Below, piece by piece: positions 52,652 to 63,717 of a stretch of 64,000 bases of DNA. How positions within the stretch are numbered: the stretch's first letter is position 1; every line of letters begins with the position of its first letter. Source of the stretch: Paucidesulfovibrio longus DSM 6739 (GTDB lineage Bacteria > Desulfobacterota > Desulfovibrionia > Desulfovibrionales > Desulfovibrionaceae); assembly GCF_000420485.1 (NCBI RefSeq), contig NZ_ATVA01000018.1, positions 124,001-188,000 on the forward strand, read 5' to 3'. A program made the translations under genes and the position numbers. The notes under the pieces were generated by a model. The model did not search any database. It worked only from the letters and a program-made list of their open reading frames with translations, and had not been told where the DNA came from.

Positions 52652-55375
52652 TCAGTCTGTTTGGTCCTGGGGCGCCTGCGGCTTGCTGGCCGTCTCGACC
52701 TCGCCCAGTACCTCCGCCAGCGTGCGGGCCAGCTCGTTCATGTCCACGGGTTTGGAAAGGTAGGCGTCCATGCCCGCATCCATGAACCTGCGGCGGTCGT
52801 CGGGCATGGCGTAGGCGGTCATGGCGATGATGGGCACGGCCGTGTTCAGCTCTGCGGGGTCGGCCTCGCGGACGGTGCGCGTCGCTTCGGTGCCGTCCAT
52901 GGTCGGAAGCTGGATGTCCATGAGCACGGCGTCCACCGCCTGCTTTTTCAGGAACGGGAGAACGTCGCTGCCGTCCGCCACGGCGTGGGAATCGTAGCCC
53001 AGCTTCTTGAGCATGTTCACGATGCTCAGGGTGTTGATGCGGTCGTCCTCGACCACGAGGATGCGCTTTCGCTCCCCGGGAGAATCGTTCTGCGTCGCCG
53101 GTTTCGGCCTTGGGGCGCGCAGGGCGGGCCTGGCTGCGGAGCGCGGCCGCTGCGCGGAGGCTTCCGAAGCCGCCTGGGCCGCGATGGTGAAATGAATGGT
53201 CGTGCCCGCATCGACCTCGCTTTCCAGGGCGATGGTCCCGCCCAGGAGCTGGACCAGCTTGCGCACGATGGAGAGGCCGAGGCCCGCCCCCTGGTGCTTG
53301 CGCGCCAGGGCCGCGTTGGCCTGGGTGAACGGATTGAAGATCACGCCGATTTTTTCGTCCGGTATGCCGCAGCCCGTGTCCTCAACTGAAAAGAGCAGCC
53401 GTTTTCCTCCGTCCGGGAGATCGTCCAGGGGGTAAACCTCCACGCGCACGTGTCCCTGGTCCGTGAACTTCACGGAGTTGCCCACGAGATTGAAGAGCAC
53501 CTGCCGGAGCCTGCCGCCGTCGGTGCGAAAGACCGGGGGCACGCCCGGCCCGATCCGGTAGTCCACCGTCAGTCCCTTGTTCGCGGTCACATGGCGGAAG
53601 GTCTCCAGGACGTTGCGCACCAGCGGTTCGATTTCCACGTCCTCCTCGACGATTTCCAGCTTTCCGGCCTCCACCCTGGAGAGGTCGAGAATGTCGCTGA
53701 GCAGCGCCACCAGTCGCTTGGCCGATTCGATGGCTCCGTCGATGTAGTTGTGCTGTTCTTCATCGAGGGGGGTGGTTTCCAGCAACTGGAGCAGGCCGAG
53801 CACCCCGTTCATGGGCGTGCGGATTTCGTGGCTCATGTTGGTCAGGAATTCCGACTTGGCCAGGTTGGCGGCTTCGGCGGCTTCCTTGGCCTGGCGGACG
53901 ACCTGTTCGGAATGCTTGCGTTCCGTGATGTCCACATGGGTGCCGACCATGCGCAGGGGCTCTTTGTCCGGGCCGCGCCGCACGACCTTGCCCCGGCCGA
54001 GAATCCAGTGCCATTCTGAATTCTTGTCCATCATGCGGAACTCCACCTCGTAGATCCCGCCGTGTTTGAAATGGTGCTCCAGCTTGGCGATGACGGCGTC
54101 CCTGTCGTCGGGGTGCAGCTTTTCGTGCCAGCTCTCGAAGCTGGGCGGAAACTCTCCGGGCTCATAGCCGAGCATGGTGTAGTAGCGCGCGCTGAAATAC
54201 AGCTTGTCCTCGGCGATCTCCCAGTCCCAGAGGCCGTCGCTCGTGGCCTCCAGAGCCAGCAGCAGCCGTTCCTCGCTGGCCTTCAGCGCGGACTCGGCCT
54301 GCTCGCGCACGCGGACCTCCTCGGCGAGGTTGAGCAGGGAGGCCTGGAGGCGGGCGGTCATGGAGTTGAAGCTGGCGGCCAGCATGTTCAGTTCCCTGAT
54401 GGATCCGCTTTCCGCCTGCCTTCCCAGGTCGCCGTCGCGGATGGCCGCGGCCGTGTCCGCCAGTCCGCGGATGGGTCGCACGATCCTTCGGTTGGCGGCC
54501 TCGGCCAGGAACACCGCGGCGGCCAGGGTCAGCATGGTCAGCGCGAAGTAGATCACTCCGCTCCGGATTCCGGGCTTCAGGGCGTCCAGCGCGTCGCGTT
54601 CCGCCACGACCACCAGCTCCCGGCGGCCCACGAAAAGGGAGCGCTTCGCGGCGATCACGGTCCTGCCCGCGCTGTTGGATTGCAGAGCGGGTTCGGAACG
54701 GAGATCGGCAACGGCTCCGGAAAGCACCAGGGAGGGATTCGAATGGGCCACGATGCGGCCGTCCGCGTCCGTGACGAAGACGCGCGAGGCTTGCGCGGCG
54801 TTGTGGGCCGCGATGATGTCCCAGAGGTACTTGATGCGCAGCGTGGCCACGAGAATGAGGCGAAGGTCGCCGGAGCGCAGATCCTCGAAGGGCACGCTGA
54901 TGCGCGCCAGGGGTTCCCCGGTCGCGGGGTCGATGCGGATGGGGCCGAGGCTGGAGTCGCGGGAAATGCCGCTCGCGAAGAAGACCGCGCTGGTGTTCCA
55001 GTCCCGGGCGGGGGTCGCCTCCGGCACCTGCACGCTGGAGACTTCGAGCAGTTCGCGGCCCTCCGGGGAGATCACGGAGATGTCCCGGATCATGTGCCGA
55101 TCGGAAATGATCTTCTGGAGCATTTCCCTTTGCCGGGCTTTCGGCAGGGCGGCGAAGTCGTCGAAACGGCCGACCGAGCGCACGTCGCGTTCGATTTCGT
55201 CGAACAGATCCTGGATTTGCTGGACGATCTGGCCTGCTCTGGCGTTCTCGTACTGGAAGGCGGTGTCCACCTGGACCGAATAGGCGTGCCAGCCCAAAAG
55301 GGCTCCCGCCACGAGCAGCGGGCCCACGGCCAGGGTCATGAAGATGCGGCGCAGCAGGGTGTCGAGTCGAATCAT
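52652..55375 (-). CDS. Membrane hybrid histidine kinase (Cache-HAMP-PAS-HK-receiver)
   Basis: 907 residues. TM1 (~13-33) and TM2 (~272-292) flank a ~240-residue periplasmic domain of dCache type. HAMP (~295-345) and PAS (~370-490) follow, then HisKA with H516 ([12 protein letters not shown]), HATPase (~620-740; [15 protein letters not shown]) and a receiver with D820 ([11 protein letters not shown]). The start overlaps the stop of the periplasmic binding protein gene by four bases (ATGA), so both are translated together. The binding protein may present a ligand to the kinase's outer domain. The next relay step is not in the neighbourhood. Confidence 0.93.
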   Translation of the reverse strand: MIRLDTLLRRIFMTLAVGPLLVAGALLGWHAYSVQVDTAFQYENARAGQIVQQIQDLFDEIERDVRSVGRFDDFAALPKARQREMLQKIISDRHMIRDISVISPEGRELLEVSSVQVPEATPARDWNTSAVFFASGISRDSSLGPIRIDPATGEPLARISVPFEDLRSGDLRLILVATLRIKYLWDIIAAHNAAQASRVFVTDADGRIVAHSNPSLVLSGAVADLRSEPALQSNSAGRTVIAAKRSLFVGRRELVVVAERDALDALKPGIRSGVIYFALTMLTLAAAVFLAEAANRRIVRPIRGLADTAAAIRDGDLGRQAESGSIRELNMLAASFNSMTARLQASLLNLAEEVRVREQAESALKASEERLLLALEATSDGLWDWEIAEDKLYFSARYYTMLGYEPGEFPPSFESWHEKLHPDDRDAVIAKLEHHFKHGGIYEVEFRMMDKNSEWHWILGRGKVVRRGPDKEPLRMVGTHVDITERKHSEQVVRQAKEAAEAANLAKSEFLTNMSHEIRTPMNGVLGLLQLLETTPLDEEQHNYIDGAIESAKRLVALLSDILDLSRVEAGKLEIVEEDVEIEPLVRNVLETFRHVTANKGLTVDYRIGPGVPPVFRTDGGRLRQVLFNLVGNSVKFTDQGHVRVEVYPLDDLPDGGKRLLFSVEDTGCGIPDEKIGVIFNPFTQANAALARKHQGAGLGLSIVRKLVQLLGGTIALESEVDAGTTIHFTIAAQAASEASAQRPRSAARPALRAPRPKPATQNDSPGERKRILVVEDDRINTLSIVNMLKKLGYDSHAVADGSDVLPFLKKQAVDAVLMDIQLPTMDGTEATRTVREADPAELNTAVPIIAMTAYAMPDDRRRFMDAGMDAYLSKPVDMNELARTLAEVLGEVETASKPQAPQDQTD

Positions 55376-56364
55376 GGGACCGTCAGAGCTCCTGTGACCC
55401 GGATCAGGCGGTCCGCCCGGCGCAGGACCGTTTCCGGGACGTGGATTCCGAGGCGTTCTGCGGCGGCCAGGTTGATGAAGAGGTAGTCCTCCGCGGTTTC
55501 CACGGGCAGGCTGGCCACGGGCGTGCCGGAAAGCAGGAGGTGGGCCAGGCGTGCGGCCTGCTTGCCCACTTCGTAGCCGATGAATCCGAGCCCTGTCAGG
55601 GCCCCCTGTTCGACCTGGTCGAAGCGGGGAGTGGAGAGCGCCAGTTTTCGCCGCGCGCTGAGGGAGACGAAATCCTTGATGCGCGACAGGACCAGCCCTT
55701 CGCGCGGCAGAAACACGGCGTCGATGCCTTCGGGCGCGTATCCAGGAGCGAAGAGATCGGTTTTCGGCGTGAAGGGCTTGGGCAGCAGCTCCACGTTCAG
55801 CGAGGGCGCGGCCCGCCGCAGCTGGTTCAGGCTGGCCAGCGCGCTGGAGTCGAGGGGATTATAGGGCACGAAGACGCGGCGGACCGCCGGAACCACTTCG
55901 AGCAGGGACTGGAGGCGGCGTCCTTCGCTGGGGGCCAGACGCACGCCCGTGAGGTTGGCTTCGGGGCGGCGAAGGTTGTTGACCACGCCGGAAGCCACGG
56001 GGTCGTTGACCGGGGCGAAGACCACGGGCAAATCGGTTCCCCTGGTCATCTCCGCCGCCACCAGGGCAGCCGGTGTGGGCGAGACGAAAAGCAGGTCCGG
56101 ATGTTTTGCGAGCAGGAGGCGGAGCCTCGCCGCCAGTTCTTCCTTGGACTGGGCCGGACCGTCGAAAAGGATCTTGAGGTTGTCGCCCTCGTGGTAGCCC
56201 AGTTCGGCCAGGCCGTCCTTGAAGCCTTCCAGGGTCGTGAGGTTGGTGTTCGTGTATTGCAGCACGCCCACGACCACTTCGCGTCGCGGTTCCGGGGGGA
56301 CGAGCAGCCAATATGTTGCGGCGGCCATCAGCATGGCGGCCAGGACGCAGGAAATGATGCGCAT
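55372..56364 (-). CDS. Periplasmic ABC-type substrate-binding protein (ABC_sub_bind family)
   Basis: 330 residues beginning with a single hydrophobic segment ([22 protein letters not shown]), a signal peptide or anchor. The body resembles the TrpX/ABC_sub_bind family: [28 protein letters not shown] at the start, PAALVAAE and [14 protein letters not shown] in the first lobe, and LTGVRLAP and VFVPYNP in the second. Family members bind tryptophan-like or other amino acids for uptake. No permease or ATPase follows; instead the stop overlaps the start of a hybrid histidine kinase, which argues that it works as a ligand receptor for signalling. Confidence 0.87.
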   Translation of the reverse strand: MRIISCVLAAMLMAAATYWLLVPPEPRREVVVGVLQYTNTNLTTLEGFKDGLAELGYHEGDNLKILFDGPAQSKEELAARLRLLLAKHPDLLFVSPTPAALVAAEMTRGTDLPVVFAPVNDPVASGVVNNLRRPEANLTGVRLAPSEGRRLQSLLEVVPAVRRVFVPYNPLDSSALASLNQLRRAAPSLNVELLPKPFTPKTDLFAPGYAPEGIDAVFLPREGLVLSRIKDFVSLSARRKLALSTPRFDQVEQGALTGLGFIGYEVGKQAARLAHLLLSGTPVASLPVETAEDYLFINLAAAERLGIHVPETVLRRADRLIRVTGALTVP

Positions 56365-56480
56365 GTCGTTTCAGACCCGTTTGGGATGAAAATACGGGAT
56401 GACCTGACGGAGGATAGCACCAAACTCCCATGATGACCATCCCGGCGGGATGAGGGGAGGGCGGTCGCCGAAGGATGGAG

Positions 56481-58403
56481 TCAGCGGGCCCAGGCCGGGG
56501 GACGGGGCAGGACGACCGTGATCAGCGTGCCTTCCTCGCTGGAGGTGCGCATGGAGATGCTCCCTTCCTGCACCTCGGCCATGAGTTTTGCGGAGTAGGT
56601 TCCGAGGCCCGTGCCGTTGAGCTTTCCGGAAGTGGAGTATTTGTCGAAGAAGGTCGCCCGCACGGCTTCGGGCACGGGCAGGGGATTGCGGATTTCGATG
56701 CGCGCGGGGTCGCCGCGCAGCAGTCGTATCTGCGTGGTTTCATTTTCCGGCGTGGATTCCAGGGCGTTGCGGATCAGGTTGGAGAGCAGCGAGTGGCAGA
56801 GCAGTTCCTCGCCGAAGACCGGGAAAGGCGCCTCGTCGGGTTCGTCGTCCCGGAGCACCTCGGCCCGGCGGTACAGGAAGGAGCGGGACGTTTCCTCCAG
56901 AACCCGGCGCAGGACCACGCGCAGGTCCACCCGCCTCGGCCGCAGGCGGTACACGCCCGTTTCGATCTTGTAGAGGTCCAGGGAAAGGTTGATCAGGCGG
57001 AGCATGCGGTAGCCCGAATCCTCGATGGCCTGGATGAGTTCGCGCTGCTCGGCGTTCAGGTTCGGGGCGGCCAGCAGCAGCTGCGGCACGGAAATCATGC
57101 TCAAGAGCGGGCTTTTGAGGTCGTGCCGCGTGATGCGGTCCACGTCTTCCCGGAGCTGCTGGAGCTTGTGCATTTCGCTGACGTCGTGGCCGATGGAGGT
57201 GGCCGAGACAAGTCCGCCGTGCTCGTCGAAGTGGAAGGAGATGGACCAGCGGATGTGATGGACGTTGCCGTCCGCATCCAGGACGCGGTTCTCGAATTCG
57301 GTCTTTTCGGGGCGGTCCTGGAGCCAGCTGGCGTAGGCGCGCATGGTCGAGGGACCGTCTTCGGGATGGAGGTTGTCGAAGGCGGGACGGCCGAGGTCGG
57401 TTTCCGGGCCGAAGATCCGCCGGGCCGCCTTGTTCAGGAAGGTGTACCTGCCCTGTCCGTCCACGCGGGTGACTATGTTGCTCGTGTTCTCGACCACCTC
57501 GCGGTAGCGTTCCTCGCTTTCCTTCAGGCGCTCGCGGGCCGAGCGGCGCTCCGTCACGTCCTCCTTGACCGCAAGGAAGTGGATGATTTCGCCCGTGGGC
57601 GATTTGATGGGCGAGATGGAGGCCCGTTCCCAGTATTCCGCACCGTCTTTCTTGCGGTTGCAGAATTCGCCGTACCATTCCTTGCCGGAACAGATCGTCT
57701 CCCACATCTCGCGGTAGAAGGCGGCGGGCTGCCTGCCGGATTTGAGCACGCGGGGGTTCTGCCCCAGGACTTCGGCCGACGAGTAGCCGGTGAGCAGGGT
57801 GAAATGGGGGTTGACGTATTCTATGTCGCCCTTGGGGTCGGTGATGACGATGGAAAGCGGGCTTTGCTCCACGGCGCGGGTCAGCGAGAGCAGCTTTTCC
57901 TCGCGTACCTTGATGTCGGTGATGTCCCGGTTGCTGCCCCTGCGGCCTTGGGGAGCGCCGTCCGCGCCGAGCACGGCCATGCAGTTGTGCCCGACCCAGC
58001 GCGTCTCTCCCCCCTTGGTGATGATGCGGAATTCAAGGTTCACCGGGGAATCCTGGCCCGCGTCTTCAAGGCTGGCGTGGCTTTCCCAGACGGCGAGATC
58101 GTCGGGATGCACGATGCGGCGCAGGAGGTCCGGGGCGGCGACGAACTCCTCGGCGCGGTAGCCTGTGAGCCGTTCGCACGAGGGCGAGATGTAGATGAAC
58201 TTGCCGTCCTGGCCGATCCAATATTCCCAGTCGAAGGAGAAGTCCGCCATGCAGCGGAGGCGCTCTTCCCTTTCGCGCGCGCGTTTCAGCTCCCGGGACA
58301 GCTCCTGTGTTCGTTTTTCAAGCTCGGCGATCCGCCCGCGCAGGGCTTCCGGCTCTTCGGCTGCGGCCGGGCGCATCTGAATATTGGTCGGAGGATTACT
58401 CAT
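56481..58403 (-). CDS. Cytoplasmic triple-PAS histidine kinase
   Basis: 640 residues without membrane segments. A short coiled coil (~18-50) precedes three PAS domains (~52-165, ~175-295, ~300-420), each ending in the PAS-C type NRDITD/KEDVTE/GHDVSE pattern. The phospho-acceptor H427 sits in an unusual RHDLKSPLL box, and the HATPase ends with GTGLGTYSAKLMAE. The same H-box and G-box appear in the kinase at 60053, so these are sister proteins. No receiver domain and no adjacent response regulator, so the phosphate acceptor must be elsewhere. Divergent from the L-serine ammonia-lyase gene with a 301-bp gap. Confidence 0.9.
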   Translation of the reverse strand: MSNPPTNIQMRPAAAEEPEALRGRIAELEKRTQELSRELKRAREREERLRCMADFSFDWEYWIGQDGKFIYISPSCERLTGYRAEEFVAAPDLLRRIVHPDDLAVWESHASLEDAGQDSPVNLEFRIITKGGETRWVGHNCMAVLGADGAPQGRRGSNRDITDIKVREEKLLSLTRAVEQSPLSIVITDPKGDIEYVNPHFTLLTGYSSAEVLGQNPRVLKSGRQPAAFYREMWETICSGKEWYGEFCNRKKDGAEYWERASISPIKSPTGEIIHFLAVKEDVTERRSARERLKESEERYREVVENTSNIVTRVDGQGRYTFLNKAARRIFGPETDLGRPAFDNLHPEDGPSTMRAYASWLQDRPEKTEFENRVLDADGNVHHIRWSISFHFDEHGGLVSATSIGHDVSEMHKLQQLREDVDRITRHDLKSPLLSMISVPQLLLAAPNLNAEQRELIQAIEDSGYRMLRLINLSLDLYKIETGVYRLRPRRVDLRVVLRRVLEETSRSFLYRRAEVLRDDEPDEAPFPVFGEELLCHSLLSNLIRNALESTPENETTQIRLLRGDPARIEIRNPLPVPEAVRATFFDKYSTSGKLNGTGLGTYSAKLMAEVQEGSISMRTSSEEGTLITVVLPRPPAWAR

Positions 58404-58704
58404 TTGGATATCCTACCACGCCCGGACAGGGAAAGGAAGAAGGCCGTGCCTTTGCGGCGTCTCGATCCGGCAAGGCCGCGAAAGGGAAGATGGGTGGGGG
58501 GCATGCTTTTCGGGTGTGCTTTTTGTCCGGGTGTCGGCGGACAGGCCGTTTCGGGCTGGTTGTCCGGTCGAATCGCCGCTGCTGGGCGCCGAAACGATTT
58601 TTTTGGAGCACGCCGATGCGGAATTCCGGCCATGTCGGCGAGATGCTGTTGTGCCCCCGGCAGGGAGCGGGTATCGTGCGCTCCAATGGAGGATACGAAT
58701 CACG
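58404..58704. other. 301-bp divergent intergenic region
   Basis: Lies between the triple-PAS kinase (minus) and the second L-serine ammonia-lyase (plus). It holds a run of seven T residues (58598-58604) and GC-rich stretches. No gene, clear terminator or consensus promoter was identified; in-frame extensions of the lyase through this region look non-coding. Promoters for both genes are expected here. Confidence 0.5.
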
Positions 58705-60052
<1,348 letters not shown>

Positions 60053-60063
<11 letters not shown>

Positions 60064-61927
60064 GGCCGGGCAGCCGCACCGTCAGCGTGGTTCCGTTCTC
60101 GTCCGAGGTGCGCATCTGCACGCTTCCGCCGTGGGCCTCGGCGATGAGCTTCGCGGAGTAGGTTCCAAGGCCCGTGCCCGAATGCTTTCCGAAGGTGGCG
60201 TATTTCTCGAAGAAGCGCTGCCGGACTTCCTCCGGAACCGTGCCGAGGTTGTGGATGGTGATGGTCGGCGCTTCCGGGTTGGTCACGGTCACGGTGACCG
60301 TGCTGCCTTCGGGCGCGGCCTCCAGGGCGTTGTTCACGAGGTTGGAGAGCATGGACAGGAGCAGGGCCGAGTCGCCCCGCGTGTCCGGGCGTTTTCCGCC
60401 TTCTGCCGCGCCGGCGACGTGCAGCGCGAAGAGGATTCCCTTGCGGTCCTGAAATCTTTGCGTCTCCCTGCGGATCTGTCCGAGCAGACTCACCAGATTG
60501 ACGGGCTCCTCTCCCGGCGTGAAGTTGCCTTCCTCGATCTTGCGCAGCGTCAGCGAACGATCCACCAGCGCCAGAACCCGTTCCGCCGAGCGTTCCATGG
60601 CCGCGAGCATCTCGCGGTATTCGGACGGAATGTCCTTCGAGGTGTTGAGCAGTTGCAGGCTGGAAACCAGGGAAGCCACGGGCGACTTGAGGTCGTGGTG
60701 GAGAATGCGTTCCACGTCCTCGCGCATGGACTCCATGCGCTTGCGCCGGGTGATGTCGCGGACCATGCCGAGAATCCGCACCGGGCGCTTTCCGCCGTTG
60801 CGCTCCGCCCGGCAGGATATCTCCATGTGGCGCACCTCGCCCGATTCGGGCAGGCGCACCGCCGTCTCGAACTCGCAGGCGTCGTCGATCTTGAGGCATC
60901 TGGCCAGGCCGCGCATGTAGTCGGTCCAGGCCTCGGCTCCGAGCAGGGCGCGGAGATTTTCCGAGTTCGGCGTAAAATTGGCGGGGTGCAGGCCGAACAG
61001 CGCGTACATCTGCGCAGACCAGATGATCTTGCCGTTGTCCGCGCTCCACTCCCAACTGCCCGCCCCTGCGATGCGCTGGGCGTCGTTCAGCCGGGCTTCG
61101 CTGCGGGCCAGATGTTCGCGGCTCTCCTGGAGGCTGCGGTAGAGCAGCCGCTGCGGTTCGGCCACTCCCGTGCGCACCACGCCGAGATATATCAAAAAAT
61201 ATGCGCCGATCTTGGAGAAATGTCCCAAGAGGTTGGAAAGCCCGTATACGCTGACGTAGAAGGTGAAGAACAGCTCCTGGACCACGGTCAGGGCGATGGA
61301 ACCCAGCAGCAGGCGCAGAAGCACGGGGTCGAGGCTGGAACGGTGCCGGTGGAAAATCCAGCCGCTCAGGAGCATCAGCACGCAGACGGCGTATTCGCTG
61401 TAGATCTTGAAGGGCGTCAGGCCGGAGCCTTCCACGAAGCAATCCGGAAACCAGCCCAGGAAGATGAGCAGCAGCAGCGCCGAGGTCGCCAGGGCGAAGC
61501 CGCTCAGAAGGGGGGCGGGCCGGGCCGGCCGGGTCAGGTAGGCCGTGGCCAGCAGGAAGGAGAAGCTCTTGAGGTAGCGCCCGGCGATCCAGAGCTGGGT
61601 CGGAAGATTGGCCTGGTCCTTGCCGAAAACGCCCATGCCCTTGTAGGCCACGGTGTGCAGCAGGTCCACGAAGCCCACGCACAGCAGGGCCACCCCCAGG
61701 ATCAGGAGGTAGCCGCGCTGGAGCCGTTCGCGCGAGTTCCAGGCCACGACAAAGGCGGCCCAGGCCACGGCTATGCTGAACAGCTCCGCAAGGGTATGGA
61801 AAAGGAGATAGTTGTATCGGCTGACGACGAACAGTGCTGCCAGACCTGCGCCGGCGATTGCCCAGGGAAAAATGAATTTTTCGGAATTCTGGGATGTTGC
61901 ACTTGTGGTAGTCGCTTGGTTCGCCAT
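60053..61927 (-). CDS. Membrane histidine kinase with MASE3-like sensor and PAS domain
   Basis: 624 residues from ATG 61927; the longer ORF begins at a TTG. The N-terminal ~270 residues have seven or eight hydrophobic segments of MASE3 type (VVSRYNYLLFHTLAELFSI, LLHTVAYKGMGVF). A PAS domain (~285-395) follows. The phospho-acceptor H411 lies in HHDLKSPVAS, and the HATPase ends GTGLGTYSAKLIAEAHGG. The catalytic part is closely related to that of the kinase at 56481. No receiver domain, no adjacent response regulator. MASE3 ligands are unknown. The 3' end overlaps the L-serine ammonia-lyase gene by 11 bases on the opposite strand. Confidence 0.9.
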
Positions 61928-61967
61928 TGAACAAGCTATACCCCAGCAAGGGGATTCCCGCAACAGC

Positions 61968-62360
61968 CTAGGACGCCAAAGCCGCTTCCGCGTCCAGTTC
62001 CGCCATGCGCTGCTCGTAACGGCGGCCCCACTCGCAGAGCTGGTTGAGCACCGGCATGATGCTCCTGCCCAGTTCCGTGAGCGAATATTCCACCTTGGGC
62101 GGCACCTGCGGATAGACCTCGCGGTGCACCATTCCGTCCGCCTCCAGTTCGCGCAGCTGCTGGGTGAGCATCTTCTGGGTGATGCTCGGCATGGTCCGGC
62201 GCAGCTCGCTGAAGCGCAAAACTTCTTCCCCGCCGAGCTTGTAGAGGATGATCGGCTTCCATTTGCCGCCGATGAGCTGCAAGGTCAGCTCGAAGGTGCA
62301 GTGGTAGCGCTTGCCGCCCAGTTCCTTGACGACGCATTGGTTCGAGGTGCATTCGGCCAT
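61968..62360 (-). CDS. HxlR-family winged-helix transcription regulator
   Basis: 130 residues from ATG 62360, with TGGAGAAGCC upstream. The winged helix is readable: [16 protein letters not shown], the [34 protein letters not shown] recognition helix and wing, and the YSLTELG strand. Cysteines at residues 4 and 9 lie before the DNA-binding domain, where HxlR relatives such as YodB and HypR carry redox-sensing cysteines. It is divergent from a nitroreductase gene with 125 bases between starts, the usual arrangement for such regulators. It probably represses the nitroreductase and is relieved by quinone or disulfide stress (inference). Confidence 0.9.
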   Translation of the reverse strand: MAECTSNQCVVKELGGKRYHCTFELTLQLIGGKWKPIILYKLGGEEVLRFSELRRTMPSITQKMLTQQLRELEADGMVHREVYPQVPPKVEYSLTELGRSIMPVLNQLCEWGRRYEQRMAELDAEAALAS

Positions 62361-62401
62361 GGCTTCTCCAGTGGTATCAAAATGGGAACTATTCAACTCA
62401 A

Positions 62402-62413
62402 AAGTGCGTACTT
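62402..62413. promoter_or_regulatory. Candidate HxlR operator
   Basis: AAGT-GCGT-ACTT, a 12-bp inverted repeat in the divergent gap, inside a larger imperfect ATTCAA...TTGAAT dyad. The half-site CGTACTT recurs 37 bases further on (62444-62450). TACT/AGTA-type half sites are known for related regulators of B. subtilis. Confidence 0.45.
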
Positions 62414-62485
62414 GAATGTTTCGCTGTAATGGGTGACAAGAACCGTACTTCGATTTCAAGCAATTCTCAAGCAAGGAGTATCGGC

Positions 62486-63007
62486 ATGGATGTGATGCAG
62501 GCGATCTACGAGCGCAGAAGCGTTCGGAAATATACCGACGAGCCCGTTTCCGACGAAACCGTCCGCGAGCTGCTCGGCGCGGCCATGATGGCGCCCAGCG
62601 CGGGCAACGCCCAGCCCTGGCAGTTCGTGGTCATCCGCGACCGCAAGGCCCTGGAAAGCGTCAAGTCCTTCAGCCCCTATGCGGGCATGGCCGCCCAGGC
62701 CCCCCTGGGCATCCTCGTCTGCGGCGACCGCAGCCTGGAAAAATACCCCGACTACTGGGTCCAGGATTGCTCCGCCGCGGTCCAGAACCTCCTCCTCGCG
62801 GTCCACGCCAAGGGCCTCGGCGCGGTCTGGACCGGAGTCCATCCCAAGGAAGAACGCATGGAAGGCTTCCGCAAGCTCTGCAAGCTTCCGGAAAACGTCA
62901 TCCCCCTCGCCTTCCTCGTCATCGGCGTTCCCGACCAGAAGCCCCGCCGGGAAGACCGCTACAAGCCCGAGCGGGTGCACTTGGACAGCTTCGGCTCCCC
63001 CTGGTAG
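62486..63007 (+). CDS. Nitroreductase family protein
   Basis: 173 residues from ATG 62486, set by CAAGGAG nine bases upstream. FMN-binding features are the [12 protein letters not shown] start, [14 protein letters not shown] and the C-terminal [15 protein letters not shown] strand. The family reduces nitroaromatics, quinones or flavins with NAD(P)H. Its position opposite an HxlR regulator suggests induction by electrophile or quinone stress. A different nitroreductase, with a ferredoxin head, is encoded at 43592. Downstream lie two structured repeats instead of a simple terminator. Confidence 0.92.
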   Translation: MDVMQAIYERRSVRKYTDEPVSDETVRELLGAAMMAPSAGNAQPWQFVVIRDRKALESVKSFSPYAGMAAQAPLGILVCGDRSLEKYPDYWVQDCSAAVQNLLLAVHAKGLGAVWTGVHPKEERMEGFRKLCKLPENVIPLAFLVIGVPDQKPRREDRYKPERVHLDSFGSPW

Positions 63008-63010
63008 GGC

Positions 63011-63106
63011 GGCTGAAAATCCCGCGTGGGCTGCGTTGCCGCGCACGGACCGACTCCTCGCGTATGAGGAATACGCTTCGGATCCGGTCCGTTCTTGCGC
63101 CTTGCC
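63011..63106. repeat. Structured 96-bp direct repeat, copy 1
   Basis: Ninety-six bases that recur at 63134-63229 with two mismatches. The inner hairpin GCGTAT-GAGGA-ATACGC (63060-63076) sits within an outer stem ACGGACCG / CGGTCCGT (63045-63052 with 63085-63092). Confidence 0.85.
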
Positions 63107-63133
63107 CCCACGGTTTTTGAGCCGCCCGGCCCT

Positions 63134-63229
63134 GGCTGAAAATCCCGCGTGGGCTGCGTTGCCGCGCACGGGCCGACTCCTCGCGTATGAGCAATACGCT
63201 TCGGATCCGGTCCGTTCTTGCGCCTTGCC
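63134..63229. repeat. Structured 96-bp direct repeat, copy 2
   Basis: Same as copy 1 at an offset of 123 bases. Of the two differences, one (A to G at 63172) turns an outer-stem A-T pair into a G-U wobble and so keeps RNA pairing; the other (63192) is in the hairpin loop. The remainder of the 63008-63390 gap is non-coding, with an AT-rich promoter-like end. Confidence 0.85.
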
Positions 63230-63390
63230 GCCGCGTCGGCCGCGTCGCGTCGTCCTCGGGCCGACGTGTGGTCGGCCTGTCGTATCTGCGGAGAAATATG
63301 AATTCTTTTTGTGGATAGTTGTTGTCCTGTGTGCGGGGACTGTTGTAGAGTCCTTCGCAATGCTGTCAAGATGTTGAAATAAAAGGATCG

Positions 63391-63717
63391 ATGATGAGAT
63401 TCGATGACGGAGTGACCTTGACCGTGCGGTTTCGGGCTCTTCCCGGCAGAGCGGAAGACTTGCGAACCGCATTGGCCGAGCTGGCCTTGGCCAGCCGCAA
63501 GGACGCGGGCTGCCGGCGCTACGACCTCTTCCGCCGAGGCGAGGACGATGTGCTGTTGCTGGAGAATTGGAGCGCCCGCGACCTGCTGGACGCGCACCTC
63601 GCGCAGGAGCACGTCCTCCGCTTCCAGGCCGGAGCCGGAGGGCTGCTCGCCGCTGCGCCGGAGATTCTGGAGTGGGAACCCTTTGACCTGACCAAAACGC
63701 GCACGGAGGAAAAATGA
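63391..63717 (+). CDS. Antibiotic biosynthesis monooxygenase (ABM)-domain protein
   Basis: 108 residues of the dimeric alpha+beta barrel ABM family (YgiN-like quinol monooxygenases): [58 protein letters not shown]. Related enzymes oxidise quinols without a cofactor or degrade haem; the catalytic specificity is not clear from sequence. The stop overlaps the start of the flavin reductase gene (ATGA), suggesting a coupled pair where reduced flavin or redox status matters. AAAGGATCG precedes the ATG. Confidence 0.87.
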   Translation: MMRFDDGVTLTVRFRALPGRAEDLRTALAELALASRKDAGCRRYDLFRRGEDDVLLLENWSARDLLDAHLAQEHVLRFQAGAGGLLAAAPEILEWEPFDLTKTRTEEK

